A stretch of 64,000 nt of DNA from the NCBI RefSeq assembly GCF_002088935.1, contig NZ_NCSS01000006.1, positions 2,326,407 through 2,390,406 of the forward strand, given 5' to 3'. Below the pieces are notes generated by a model that was not told where the DNA came from, made no database searches, and was given only the letters and a program-made list of their open reading frames with translations. Below, one piece after another: positions 54,412 to 63,676 of this stretch. This DNA is from Henriciella litoralis. GTDB taxonomy: Bacteria; Pseudomonadota; Alphaproteobacteria; Caulobacterales; Hyphomonadaceae. Every line of letters starts with the position of its first letter. The stretch's first letter is position 1. Made by a program: the position numbers and the translations under genes.

Positions 54412-57039
54412 CTAGTTGAGCGCGGCGGCGCCTTTCGCAAAGTCATTTGGCACGCCGTTGATCGACAAGGCATTGCCTTCGACATCCACGGTGACCGTGC
54501 TGTTGTCGGTGACCTTGCCTTCGAGAACCAGTCTTGCGAGCGGGTCTTGCAGCTCTTTCTGGATGACGCGCTTCAGAGGGCGGGCACCGTAGACCGGGTC
54601 ATAGCCCTTGTCGGCCATCCATTGGCGGGCCGCTTCGGTCAGCTCGACCTTGATCTTGCGATCGGCCAGAAGCTGCGACAGGCGATCCATCTGAATATCG
54701 ACCACATGGTCAATCTCCGCCCGGCCGAGCCGTTTGAAGAAGACGATCTCGTCGATCCGGTTGATGAATTCAGGCCGGAAATGTGCGCGGACCGCATTCA
54801 TCACCATGTCACGCTGGGCTTCGCTGATTTCGCCGGCGTCTCCGCTTGCGAGGGCATCTGCGCCGAGGTTCGACGTCATGATGATGATCGTGTTGCGGAA
54901 GTCGACCGTGCGGCCATGACCATCGGTGAGACGGCCATCATCAAGCACCTGAAGCAGCGTGTTGAAAAGGTCCGGATGGGCTTTCTCCACCTCGTCGAAC
55001 AGGACGACCTGATAGGGCCTGCGCCTCACAGCTTCAGTCAGGACGCCGCCTTCTTCATAGCCGACATAGCCCGGAGGCGCGCCGATGAGACGGGCCACCG
55101 AATGCTTCTCCTGAAACTCGGACATGTCGAGCCGCAGCACTGCCGTATCGTCGTCGAACATGAACTCGGCGAGCGATTTGGTGAGCTCTGTCTTACCGAC
55201 GCCGGTTGGGCCGATGAAGAGGAACGAGCCGATCGGACGGTTCGGATCCTGCAGGCCGGCACGCGCACGGCGGACGGCATTGGACACGGCGCTGAGGGCT
55301 TCTTCCTGGCCAACGACCCGGCTGCGCAGGGCATCCTCCATGCGAAGGAGTTTCTCCCGCTCACCTTCCATCATCTTGTCGACAGGGATGCCCGTCCACT
55401 TGGAGACGACGGCGGCGATGTGCTCTGGGCGGACAACTTCGGACACGAGGCCCTTATCGTCCTGACCATCATCGGTCTCGGTGCTCTCGACCGCTGCGAT
55501 GCGGGCCTCAAGCTGAGGGATGACCGAGTATTTCAGCTCGGACGCACGTGAGAGATCACCGCGGCGTTGCGCTTCGGCCATGTCGGCGTGGGCACGGTCA
55601 AGCTCATCCTTGGCGGACGCAGCGCCTTTCAGCTTGTCCTTCTCGGCCGCCCAGGCGGTCGTCAGCTCATCAGAGCGGGCCTGAAGATCGGCGATTTCGG
55701 CCTCGATCGCTTCGAGCCGGTCTTTCGACGCGCGGTCTTTCTCTTTCTTGAGAGCTTCCGCCTCGATGCGCAGTTGCATCAGGCGCCGGTCGATCTCGTC
55801 GAGCGCTTCCGGCTTGGAGTCGACCTGCATGCGCAGGCGCGAGGCGGCCTCGTCCATGAGGTCAATCGCCTTGTCCGGCAGGAACCGGTCCGTGATGTAG
55901 CGGTTCGACAGGGTCGCTGCAGACACAATGGCCGCATCGGACACGCGAACGCCATGGTGCGCCTCATAGCGGCCCTTCAGGCCACGGAGGATGGACACAG
56001 TGTCCTGCACGGTAGGCTCATCGACGAACACAGCCATGAAGCGGCGGGCGAGGGCCGCGTCGCCTTCGACATATTTGCGGTATTCATCGAGCGTGGTCGC
56101 GCCGACGCAATGGAGCTCACCGCGGGCGAGCGCTGGTTTGAGGAGGTTGGACGCATCCATGGCCCCGTCCGTCTTGCCGGCACCGACAAGCGTGTGCATC
56201 TCGTCGATAAAGAGGATCACGCCGCCTTCGGCTTGCTCGATCTCCTTGATGACGGCTTTCAGACGCTCCTCGAACTCGCCGCGGAACTTCGCGCCAGCGA
56301 TGAGCGCGCCCATGTCGAGGGCGAGCAGGCGCTTGCCCTTCAGGCTTTCAGGCACGTCTTCATTGATGATGCGCAGGGCAAGACCTTCGGCGATGGCGGT
56401 TTTACCGACGCCGGGTTCACCGATGAGGACCGGATTGTTCTTGGAGCGGCGCGAGAGCACCTGCACCGTCCGGCGGATTTCCTCGTCGCGGCCAATGACC
56501 GGATCGAGCTTGCCCGAGCGGGCATCTGCTGTGAGGTCGCGCGTGTACTTTTTCAGGGCTTCATAGCCCTCTTCAGCATTCTCAGTGTCGGCCGTGCGGC
56601 CCTGGCGCAGCTTGGCGACAGCGGCCTCAAGACCGGAGGCATCTGCGCCGCCTGATTTGAGGGCGTCTGCGGCTTTGGCGCCGGAGAGCCCGGCCAGTGC
56701 GACTAGCAGGCGTTCAACCGTGACGAAGCTGTCGCCCGCCTTCTTCGCGCTGGCTTCAGCGTCGGCGAAGAGCTTGGCGGTTTTCTGGTCAAGGCGAAGG
56801 CCAGTATCGCCACCGGTCACAACCGGTTGGGCGCGCAGGGCCTCGTCATTCTTCTGCTGGACAAGTTCAGGATTGCCACCCGCGGCGCGAATGAGGTTCG
56901 CGGCGAGCCGGTCGCGGTCTTCCAGCAGGGCTTTCAGAATGTGCTCTGGCAGGAAGGTCTGGTGGCCGGCAGCCAGTGCAGCGGTTTGGGCCGACTGTAT
57001 GACGCTGCGGGCGCGTTCGGTATAAGTCTCAAAATTCAA
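54412..57039 (-). CDS. clpB: ATP-dependent disaggregase ClpB
   Basis: The 875-residue protein has the double ClpN repeat (residues 1-145), first AAA module ([13 protein letters not shown], Walker A), the ClpB-specific coiled-coil middle domain (about 400-525, with [20 protein letters not shown]), and second AAA module ([13 protein letters not shown]). ClpB works with DnaK to dissolve aggregates. A sigma-32 promoter lies 114 bp upstream (57153-57181), and rpoH is the next gene upstream on the same strand. Confidence 0.98.
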   Translation of the reverse strand: MNFETYTERARSVIQSAQTAALAAGHQTFLPEHILKALLEDRDRLAANLIRAAGGNPELVQQKNDEALRAQPVVTGGDTGLRLDQKTAKLFADAEASAKKAGDSFVTVERLLVALAGLSGAKAADALKSGGADASGLEAAVAKLRQGRTADTENAEEGYEALKKYTRDLTADARSGKLDPVIGRDEEIRRTVQVLSRRSKNNPVLIGEPGVGKTAIAEGLALRIINEDVPESLKGKRLLALDMGALIAGAKFRGEFEERLKAVIKEIEQAEGGVILFIDEMHTLVGAGKTDGAMDASNLLKPALARGELHCVGATTLDEYRKYVEGDAALARRFMAVFVDEPTVQDTVSILRGLKGRYEAHHGVRVSDAAIVSAATLSNRYITDRFLPDKAIDLMDEAASRLRMQVDSKPEALDEIDRRLMQLRIEAEALKKEKDRASKDRLEAIEAEIADLQARSDELTTAWAAEKDKLKGAASAKDELDRAHADMAEAQRRGDLSRASELKYSVIPQLEARIAAVESTETDDGQDDKGLVSEVVRPEHIAAVVSKWTGIPVDKMMEGEREKLLRMEDALRSRVVGQEEALSAVSNAVRRARAGLQDPNRPIGSFLFIGPTGVGKTELTKSLAEFMFDDDTAVLRLDMSEFQEKHSVARLIGAPPGYVGYEEGGVLTEAVRRRPYQVVLFDEVEKAHPDLFNTLLQVLDDGRLTDGHGRTVDFRNTIIIMTSNLGADALASGDAGEISEAQRDMVMNAVRAHFRPEFINRIDEIVFFKRLGRAEIDHVVDIQMDRLSQLLADRKIKVELTEAARQWMADKGYDPVYGARPLKRVIQKELQDPLARLVLEGKVTDNSTVTVDVEGNALSINGVPNDFAKGAAALN

Positions 57040-57152
57040 TGTCTATCCCCTTTCTAAGGCAGATCGTGCTCAACTTGACCGCCTGCGCGCGAGGGTGCGC
57101 GAATGCGGCATTTCAGGTGCGCCCCGCTCAGCGGCAACGCCCTTCACAAGAG

Positions 57153-57181
57153 ATATGGGGACATGAATAAGGCGCCGCAAG
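57153..57181 (-). promoter_or_regulatory. sigma-32 (RpoH) promoter of clpB
   Basis: On the minus strand CTTGCGG (plus 57175-57181) is followed, with CTTG-N17 spacing, by CCCCATAT (57153-57160). This agrees with the heat-shock promoter consensus CTTG..CCCCATnT. The -35 lies inside the hairpin after rpoH (57170-57199, AGGCGTCGCA/TGCGGCGCCT). Confidence 0.72.
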
Positions 57182-57221
57182 CCAATGGATGCGACGCCTC
57201 TGAATTAGTTTTGCAGGTGGA

Positions 57222-58106
57222 CTAGCGGATCGGAATAAGCCCGGTTTCTTCCGGGTCGCCGACCATGGAGACCAGCACCTTGCGCAGTTTGCCGAGCGCC
57301 TGATGTTCAATCTGGCGGACGCGCTCCTTGGAGATGCCGAGGCGTTTGCCCAGCACTTCGAGCGTGACGGTATCGTCGGTGAAGCGGCGTTCGCAGATGA
57401 TCAGGTTTTCGCGCTCGCTTAGCGATTTGAGGGCTTCTGCGATCCACTCACGGCGGCGGACGCTGTCGCGCATTTCCATGACGCGGTCTTCGGTCGCCTG
57501 ATTTTCGTCTTCGAGGAGATCTTGCCACTGGGCATCGCTATCGGTGGCCAGCGGGGCGTTGAGAGAGCGGTCAGAGGCTGAGAGGCGCGAGGCCATGTTC
57601 TCAACATCGCGCTCTGGCACGCCGAGATGCGTGGCGATCCAGCTCTTGTTCTCAGGGGTCATGATGCCGTCGCCGGTGTCATCGATCTTGGCGCGCAAGC
57701 GTTTGAGATTGAAGAAGAGCGACTTCTGCGCGGCCGTGGTGCCGGTGCGCACGATCGACCAGTTGCGAAGCACAAAGTCCTGAATGGAGGAGCGGATCCA
57801 CCATGAGGCATAGGTCGAGAACCGAACTTCGCGGTCCGGGTCAAAGCGGGCGGCCGCCAGCATCAGGCCGACATTGCCTTCCTGGACAAGGTCAGACAGG
57901 GGCAGGCCGTAATGGCGGAATTTCGAGGCCATGGAGATGACGAGGCGCATATAGGCGCTGGTCAGTTCGTGAAGGGCATCTTCGTCGTTATCGTCGCGCC
58001 AGCGCAGCGCCAGATCTGTCTCATGTTCGGCGCTGAGCATCGGTTTGTTCATGGCGTTCCGGACAAATCGACGATCGGCGTTTTCGGTTGTCATCTGGAC
58101 GGCCAT
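57222..58106 (-). CDS. rpoH: heat-shock sigma factor RpoH (sigma-32)
   Basis: Sigma-70 family layout: region 2 with LVQEGNVGLMLAAARFDPDR and RFSTYASWWIRSSIQDFVLR, the RpoH box AAQKSLFFNLKRL which identifies sigma-32, and region 4 with LGISKERVRQIEHQALGKL. About 294 residues. The ATG at 58106 (AGGAG 6 nt before) fits the family; a longer frame extends to 58157. The clpB gene with a heat-shock promoter follows directly, so regulator and target are neighbours. Confidence 0.95.
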   Translation of the reverse strand: MAVQMTTENADRRFVRNAMNKPMLSAEHETDLALRWRDDNDEDALHELTSAYMRLVISMASKFRHYGLPLSDLVQEGNVGLMLAAARFDPDREVRFSTYASWWIRSSIQDFVLRNWSIVRTGTTAAQKSLFFNLKRLRAKIDDTGDGIMTPENKSWIATHLGVPERDVENMASRLSASDRSLNAPLATDSDAQWQDLLEDENQATEDRVMEMRDSVRRREWIAEALKSLSERENLIICERRFTDDTVTLEVLGKRLGISKERVRQIEHQALGKLRKVLVSMVGDPEETGLIPIR

Positions 58107-58226
58107 GCGGTGCTCCTGCAGCTTGGGAAACAAACTCTTCCTCAAGTTCCTACGCATGGGGGGATGCTTTGGTTCACTTCTTGTTCATAAATTTTTCGAG
58201 TTTCCGCCAAAATCTGGACAAAGAAA

Positions 58227-58252
58227 AAGCCCCGCTCGGCTGAGCGGGGCTT
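58227..58252 (-). terminator. intrinsic terminator of carD
   Basis: The arms AAGCCCCGCTC and GAGCGGGGCTT form an 11-bp stem with a 4-nt loop; a T-run (TTTTTC) follows on the minus strand. It separates carD from rpoH. Confidence 0.92.
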
Positions 58253-58276
58253 GATAATCGGCCTGTCAAAGGGTGA

Positions 58277-58804
58277 TCAGGCGGCTTTTTTCTTCGCGAG
58301 CGACTTGGCCAGACGCTCCATGGCGGCGTCGTGATCGGTGTTCTCGACAGCGGCCAGTTCGCGGGCCATCCGATCAAGCGCGCTCTCATAGAGCTGACGC
58401 TCTGAGTAGGATTGCTCAGGCTGGTCTTCGCCGCGGTGAAGGTCGCGAACGACTTCCGCGATGGAGATCAGATCACCTGAATTGATCTTGGCTTCGTATT
58501 CCTGCGCGCGGCGCGACCACATGGTGCGCTTGATGCGGGCTTTGCCGCCGAGCGTCTTCAGCGCGTCATCAACGAGCTTGGAGCCAGCGAGCGAGCGCAT
58601 GCCTGAAGCTTCGGCGCGGTTTGTCGGGACGCGAAGGATCATCTTGTCCTGGTCGAAAGAAACGACATAAACTTCGAGTGACATGCCGGCGACCGTCTGC
58701 TTTTCGATCGCGGTGACCTTGCCGACGCCGTGGGCTGGATAAACGACGGACTGGCCGACGTCGAATGCGAGTTCCTGTACATCACCCGTTGCTTGTTTTG
58801 ACAT
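58277..58804 (-). CDS. carD: CarD-family transcriptional regulator
   Basis: The N-terminal CarD domain (FDVGQSVVYPAHGVGKVTAI) binds RNA polymerase beta, and the helical C-terminal half (WSRRAQEYEAKINSGDLISI) binds DNA at promoters. About 175 residues. In alphaproteobacteria CarD stabilises open complexes at many promoters, including rRNA genes. The ATG at 58804 gives MSKQATGD; the Shine-Dalgarno is weak. Confidence 0.93.
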   Translation of the reverse strand: MSKQATGDVQELAFDVGQSVVYPAHGVGKVTAIEKQTVAGMSLEVYVVSFDQDKMILRVPTNRAEASGMRSLAGSKLVDDALKTLGGKARIKRTMWSRRAQEYEAKINSGDLISIAEVVRDLHRGEDQPEQSYSERQLYESALDRMARELAAVENTDHDAAMERLAKSLAKKKAA

Positions 58805-58961
58805 GTGTCTGGTAGCCTTTCTACGCAACAAGAGCCTACGCCCTCCGGTGACATTTCAAGCGTCGGTCCGGAGATGTGAGCAGGCTCCCTGAAAAATTGA
58901 CACTTAATATATATCAGAAATACGACTAATTCACAACTGCCACGTGATCGGGGTCAGTGTT

Positions 58962-59303
58962 TCAATCGCCTTCGCCCGGATTCGAACTGAAATATTTCTC
59001 CAGTTTACCGGTTTCCTGCGCAAATTTTTCCCGATCAGCCGGCGGCTCTTTCATCCGCGTGATGTTCGGCCAGACCTTGGCATAATCCGTATTCAGCTTC
59101 AGCCATTTTGAGTCCGGATCGTCTTCGGTGTCAGGTTTGATTGCCTCAACCGGGCATTCAGGCTCACAGACGCCGCAGTCAATGCACTCATCTGGATGAA
59201 TGACGAGCATGTTCTCGCCTTCATAGAAGCAGTCCACCGGACAGACTTCCACGCAATCCATGTATTTGCAGCGGATACAGGCGTCGACAACGATATAGGT
59301 CAT
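58962..59303 (-). CDS. fdxA: 7Fe ferredoxin FdxA
   Basis: The 113-residue protein has the seven-iron cysteine pattern: [20 protein letters not shown] for the [3Fe-4S] and part of the [4Fe-4S] cluster, and [16 protein letters not shown] for the rest. The long C-terminal tail ([20 protein letters not shown] and beyond) is typical of FdxA. It carries electrons in central or oxygen-stress metabolism. It is the usual neighbour of carD and rpoH in the class. Confidence 0.95.
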   Translation of the reverse strand: MTYIVVDACIRCKYMDCVEVCPVDCFYEGENMLVIHPDECIDCGVCEPECPVEAIKPDTEDDPDSKWLKLNTDYAKVWPNITRMKEPPADREKFAQETGKLEKYFSSNPGEGD

Positions 59304-59374
59304 TCAGTCTCGTACATCTTGCTTAGTGGCACACGAGCGGTGCATTTGGCGTTGATGCGGCTCGCTGTCAATTG

Positions 59375-59815
59375 CTAGAGGCTGCGCGATTCGGCGCGCC
59401 TGCGCGCCTGGGCCCGGCGAATATCGTCAACATAGAGCAGGCTGGAGACTTGCCGGATAAAGGCTTCCTCAAATTTGCAGGAAGCCCCGTCGGCCATCGA
59501 GACCAGATAGAGGCCCTCGATTACCTTCACGCGTTCAAGCAATGGCAGCTTCTTTACATGCTGCGTGAACTGGTGCGCGCCGATTGAATTTTCGGCGAGT
59601 TCCTCTGCCTGAGCAAGAATATCATCGACCCGATCAGCATCGAGACCGAGGCTGTCGAGCAGGATTTCGGCAATCTGGTCGCTTTCGAGATTGGCGTAAA
59701 CGCCGTCGACAAGGGCGGCTTCGACAAGCAGCGCGGCGGCTGCGACTTGCGGGTCCATATCGCGGTTCGGCTGTTCGGCCCGGCCGGAAAAGAATTTCTT
59801 CAGTCCTTCAAGCAT
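59375..59815 (-). CDS. TerB-family protein
   Basis: The ATG at 59815 (AGGAG 7 nt upstream) gives 146 residues: MLEGLKKFFSGRAEQPNRDM, then an all-helical TerB-like domain (AAALLVEAALVDGVYANLES and LLERVKVIEGLYLVSMADGA). TerB-like domains, found in tellurite-resistance and other settings, bind metal in some members via Asp residues as in VEAALVDG and SMADGA here. No tellurite-resistance cluster is nearby. The start overlaps the end of the S4-domain gene. Confidence 0.82.
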   Translation of the reverse strand: MLEGLKKFFSGRAEQPNRDMDPQVAAAALLVEAALVDGVYANLESDQIAEILLDSLGLDADRVDDILAQAEELAENSIGAHQFTQHVKKLPLLERVKVIEGLYLVSMADGASCKFEEAFIRQVSSLLYVDDIRRAQARRRAESRSL

Positions 59816-60083
59816 TTCGGCTCTCCTGTTCGGCCTCAGATACCGATTCATAAAGGGCCTGCGCTTCGCTGGCCGGACCGCGTCTTGTGCCATACGCAAG
59901 AACGCGGATGCTTACTATTTGAGTGCCCGGAGCAAAACTTGCAACGTCACCGACGAGAATACGCGCACCGGGCTTGGAAACCTTGCGGGTCGAACCGTTG
60001 CGCGTGAGGCGCACGCCGCGCCGTCCGATATAGTCAGCCGCAAGTGAGCGGGTCTTGAAGAAACGGGCCCGCCACAGCCACAC
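59808..60083 (-). CDS. S4-domain RNA-binding protein (HslR-like)
   Basis: The S4 fold is shown by VWLWRARFFKTRSLAADYI, RRGVRLTRNGSTRKVSKPGA and GDVASFAPGTQIVSIRVL. About 91 residues. HslR/Hsp15-type proteins bind 50S subunits carrying nascent chains after stalling. The GTG at 60083 is used as the start with GAGGAGG upstream at 11-nt spacing, but the family's usual RLD residues are encoded just before it, so translation may begin at CTG 60089. It overlaps the TerB-like start and lies 20 bp past the helicase stop. Confidence 0.85.
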   Translation of the reverse strand: MWLWRARFFKTRSLAADYIGRRGVRLTRNGSTRKVSKPGARILVGDVASFAPGTQIVSIRVLAYGTRRGPASEAQALYESVSEAEQESRNA

Positions 60084-60103
60084 ATCCAGCCGAACCTCCT
60101 CGA

Positions 60104-62851
60104 CTATGACGATGTCTCCGGCTTGTCGGTCGGGGTCTCCGCTGGCGGGGACTCCGGGGTCTTGTCAGCGGGTGGGGCTGCTTCGTTTTCAGGTTTGGCG
60201 GCGGCCTCAGGTGCCTGCTTTGCCTTCGATTTCTTTTTCTTGCGCGGCGGTTTGGGCGCCTTTGCAGGGGGCAAGAGGCTGGCGAGCGCCGCAAATGGGC
60301 TATCGGGATCTGGCTGCTTCTCACGTGGGTTTGGCCGTCCGCCGCCGCGTTGCGGGCGATTGCCAGACGGCTTGCCTTTTGGTGGGCGACCACCGGGTTT
60401 GCCCTGCGGGCGCTTGCCGCGCGGCGGACCGTCCTGGCGGTTGCGCGAGAGGTAGCGCCACAGCGTCACGGCGCCGGTTTCAGGGTCTTTCTCAGCAGGC
60501 GCGAGGCCAAAGCCCTTTACGATGGCGGGAAACTCGTCGCCCGGACAGGAGACGATGGAGGCGAGTTCTGCGGGCAGTTCGAAGGCCGGTTTGTCGGCTT
60601 CCCTGCGGCGTTTGGAAATCTCCCAGCCAAGACGTTCGGCGAGGTCGGCGCGTACGGCGCGGGCGCCAAAGCGCAGATAGCCTTGCGAGTTCAGCTCTGC
60701 CTCGGCCCATTCCCCGTCGAGCGGGAAGGAGCCTGCGCCTTCTGGCGCGACACGGCGGCTTTCATTTGTGTGGGTCGCCTGAAGAATGGCGATGAGGCGC
60801 TGGGCAGCCGGTTTCTGCGCGTCCGGGATATGGGCGGCAACGCGGCCAGTGCGGATGCCAGCGGTTTTGAGCGCTTCGCGGTCTTCCTTGGAAACGTTTG
60901 GCGGCGGGCTTTCCTGGCGAAGGTCAATCGATGCGCCGCTTTCAAGAAGACGGAAGGCGAGACCGCGTGCCATGCCTTGCAGCTCGCTGCCGGTTTCGGC
61001 CGTTTTGAGCTTGGCGTGCGTTGGCAGGACACGCAGCATTTCTGCGCCCAGCCATTCTTCGACCCGTTTCAGTGTCGCCGCCTTGCGATGGGTTTCTGCA
61101 TCTTCTGCGCCGATCAGCTCAAGCCGGGGGGCTAGCCAGTCCGGTCCGGCCTTGAGTCGGGCAATGTCGGCGCCCTTCCAGCTGATATGGCCTTCATCTG
61201 TCAGCGCAAAGGCTTCGGCCGGGGCACCTGCGATTTCGCCGAGGCGTTCAGCCAGGATCGGGCCGAGCGCTGTCACGGCGGCGCTGCGCACCGCTTTGCC
61301 TTCCAGCGTCTGGGCGGTTGAAGCAGGTTCGAAGTGCAAGCCGACGAGTTTGCCAACAACATGGCCTTCGACGGTTACTTCTCCAGTTTCGGACAATTCG
61401 GTCACAAGCAGGTCTTCTCTTTTCAGGCCGGCGAGCAGGGCCGTGGTTCTTCGGTCAACAAAGCGCAATGTGAGCGCGGCGTGAAGGGCATCTGATAATC
61501 TGTCTTCGATTTCACGCGTTTTTTCCCGCCAGTAGGCAGGGTTTTCCAACCAGTCATCGCGATGGGCGGCATAGGTCCAGGTGCGGATCATGGCAAGCCT
61601 GTGCTGAAGGCTGGAAATATCAGGCACGTTCGATTCAAGGTTTTCCATGCGCTTGGCCATGGCGGTATCGCCGAGGCGGGCGTCCGGATCTGCCAGGGTT
61701 TCGGCGAGGCCAAGCACCAGCCGGGCGTGGCCGTCATGGCCGGATTTGCGGAAGTCCGGCAGGCGGGCAAGATCCCACAAGCGTCGCACCTTGTCTGTCC
61801 CGCGCACCTCTGGCCCGATGGCCTCGTCCTCGGCCATGCGCCGCAGCACCCATTCATCCAGCGCATGCGGGTTCTGGCGCAGCACCGGGCTGCCCGAGGG
61901 GCGAGCAAGGCTCGCGATCAGCGTCTTGATCGAGCGGTAATCGAGATCGGAATTGCGCCACTGAAGATCATCCACCGGATCAAAGTGGTTGGTCTCGATG
62001 GCGTTGATCAGCTCTTCCTCGAAAGGCGGGCAGTCACCGGTTTCGCCGAACTCGCCATCGGTGCGGAAACGGCCTGCGCGCCCGGCGATCTGGCCGCATT
62101 CAGCCGCCGACAGCCAGCGGTGACGGCGCCCGTCAAACTTGGAGCGGCCGGCAAAAGCGATGCGGTCGACATCGAGGTTCAGCCCCATGCCGATCGCGTC
62201 GGTGGCCACGAGATAGTCAACTTCGCCAGACTGATAGAGCGCGACCTGCGCATTACGGGTGCGCGGGCTGAGCGCGCCCATGACGATGGCCGCGCCGCCC
62301 TTCTGGCGCCTCAGCAGCTCGCCAAGCGCGTAGACCTGATCTGTCGAGAAGGCGACGACGGCGGTCCGCTTGGGAAGCTTTGTGACTTTTGTCGGTCCGG
62401 CATAGTGAAGCTCAGAGAAGCGCTCACGCGTATTGGTGTCGACGTCGAGGTCGAGGTCACGCAGGACCCCGCGCATCGTTTCGGCGCCCAGCAGCAGGGT
62501 TTCGGCTGTGCCGCGCGCCTTCAGGATGCGGTCTGTGAAGACGTGTCCGCGGTCACTGTCTTCAGCAAGCTGGATTTCGTCGATCGCAAGAAACTCGACG
62601 CGTTTGTGGACCGGCATCGATTCCACGGTGCAGATCCAGTAGCGGGCATTCGGCGGCTCGATCCGCTCTTCCCCGGTGATCAGCGCGACGGCTTTCTCGC
62701 CCTTGGCGCGTACGACCCGGTCATAGACCTCGCGCGCCAGCAAGCGCAGCGGCAGGCCGATCATGCCTGTCGCATGACCCATCATCCGTTCGATGGCGTA
62801 GTGCGTTTTACCGGTATTGGTTGGGCCGAGAACGGCCTTGAGGGAATTCAT
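60104..62851 (-). CDS. Suv3-like DExH RNA helicase
   Basis: The 915-residue protein starts directly with Walker A in LGPTNTGKTHYAIERMMGHA, followed by the DEIQ Walker B box (FLAIDEIQLAEDSDRGHV) and helicase motifs V and VI (ATDAIGMGLNLDVDRIAFAG; CGQIAGRAGRFRTDGEFGE). This is the Suv3/MgpS group, related to the mitochondrial RNA degradosome helicase. A long Pro/Lys/Gly-rich tail (residues about 790-915) is probably disordered and may bind RNA. The gene order with the S4 protein and fdxA is the standard one. Confidence 0.93.
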   Translation of the reverse strand: MNSLKAVLGPTNTGKTHYAIERMMGHATGMIGLPLRLLAREVYDRVVRAKGEKAVALITGEERIEPPNARYWICTVESMPVHKRVEFLAIDEIQLAEDSDRGHVFTDRILKARGTAETLLLGAETMRGVLRDLDLDVDTNTRERFSELHYAGPTKVTKLPKRTAVVAFSTDQVYALGELLRRQKGGAAIVMGALSPRTRNAQVALYQSGEVDYLVATDAIGMGLNLDVDRIAFAGRSKFDGRRHRWLSAAECGQIAGRAGRFRTDGEFGETGDCPPFEEELINAIETNHFDPVDDLQWRNSDLDYRSIKTLIASLARPSGSPVLRQNPHALDEWVLRRMAEDEAIGPEVRGTDKVRRLWDLARLPDFRKSGHDGHARLVLGLAETLADPDARLGDTAMAKRMENLESNVPDISSLQHRLAMIRTWTYAAHRDDWLENPAYWREKTREIEDRLSDALHAALTLRFVDRRTTALLAGLKREDLLVTELSETGEVTVEGHVVGKLVGLHFEPASTAQTLEGKAVRSAAVTALGPILAERLGEIAGAPAEAFALTDEGHISWKGADIARLKAGPDWLAPRLELIGAEDAETHRKAATLKRVEEWLGAEMLRVLPTHAKLKTAETGSELQGMARGLAFRLLESGASIDLRQESPPPNVSKEDREALKTAGIRTGRVAAHIPDAQKPAAQRLIAILQATHTNESRRVAPEGAGSFPLDGEWAEAELNSQGYLRFGARAVRADLAERLGWEISKRRREADKPAFELPAELASIVSCPGDEFPAIVKGFGLAPAEKDPETGAVTLWRYLSRNRQDGPPRGKRPQGKPGGRPPKGKPSGNRPQRGGGRPNPREKQPDPDSPFAALASLLPPAKAPKPPRKKKKSKAKQAPEAAAKPENEAAPPADKTPESPPAETPTDKPETSS

Positions 62852-62928
62852 GGCTTCGGATGTGAAGTTTCAGGGCGACAAGGGCAAGGCGAAAAGTATG
62901 CTGGCTTTCGTGTTTGTGGGAGGACGCA

Positions 62929-63672
62929 ATGAATATAGTGAAGATGTTGGGAGCCGCGGCGGCCGTGTGGCTGTTCGTGCCGGGCGTTGCGGTCGCGCAG
63001 GACAAGCCGGCCTGTCCAACTGGCGAAACCGGCGGCTGGAAATGGCAGGTCATGGGCTCGGACATCCAGCTCAAAAACCCGGGCTTCCCGATCGGATGGG
63101 ACACGATCGGCGGCGAGGTCGCGACCGAAGGTTTCGCCCTTTCGATAAATCTTGAAGCAATGGACAAGGAAAAGGTCCGCATGGTTAGCTTCGAGGTGCC
63201 GCTGCTCGATTTTAAATTCGTCCGCGACGCCGGCACCAATAGAGAAGCCACCTATCTGATGTTCTCGAAATTTCCGATGTCCGAGGAATCTGTCGCGGCA
63301 AACCACATATTGTTGCCTATGGATTTCACCATGTCCGGGTTCTCCTCGGCGGGTGAAACGCCGAGCCTGCTGTTCCAGACCCGCGTGGAATCCTATGAGG
63401 GCCGCGAGCGTGCAATTGAAGGGGACTGGGTGAGCTGGGACTATCCGGTCGACTGGTCATTCAGTGACCACGAGGATTTCCTGCTGCTGCTCTCAACGCC
63501 CTTTTTCACCCCCTATGGGCAGCCCCCGGTATGGTCCAATGTCGCTGTCAGCAAGCCGATCGACCTCACTGTGCTGACGCCGGTTATCGAAAGCTTGCGG
63601 GTGAAGATGCTGGAGCAGTCGCAGATCTACAATATGTGCCAGCCCGATTATCTGTTCATGAGGCGCGACTAG
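62929..63672 (+). CDS. hypothetical exported protein
   Basis: The ATG at 62929 has GGGAGGACGCA in front and gives a signal peptide (MNIVKMLGAAAAVWLFVPGV, cleavage after AVAQ). The mature chain (about 225 residues) is rich in aromatic residues and Pro (WDYPVDWSFSDHEDFLLLLS, PFFTPYGQPPVWSNVAVSKP) with a late Cys (NMCQPDYLF). Family not recognised. It is divergent from the helicase gene and converges on the gene at the right edge. Confidence 0.7.
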   Translation: MNIVKMLGAAAAVWLFVPGVAVAQDKPACPTGETGGWKWQVMGSDIQLKNPGFPIGWDTIGGEVATEGFALSINLEAMDKEKVRMVSFEVPLLDFKFVRDAGTNREATYLMFSKFPMSEESVAANHILLPMDFTMSGFSSAGETPSLLFQTRVESYEGRERAIEGDWVSWDYPVDWSFSDHEDFLLLLSTPFFTPYGQPPVWSNVAVSKPIDLTVLTPVIESLRVKMLEQSQIYNMCQPDYLFMRRD

Positions 63673-63676
63673 GGCT

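Noticed and set aside
54547..55551. 334-codon open frame antisense to clpB
   Set aside because: Same reason: a shadow of a conserved GC-rich gene, with no independent support.
61562..62932. 456-codon open frame antisense to the Suv3-like helicase
   Set aside because: A shadow of the helicase gene; the helicase strand has all conserved motifs.
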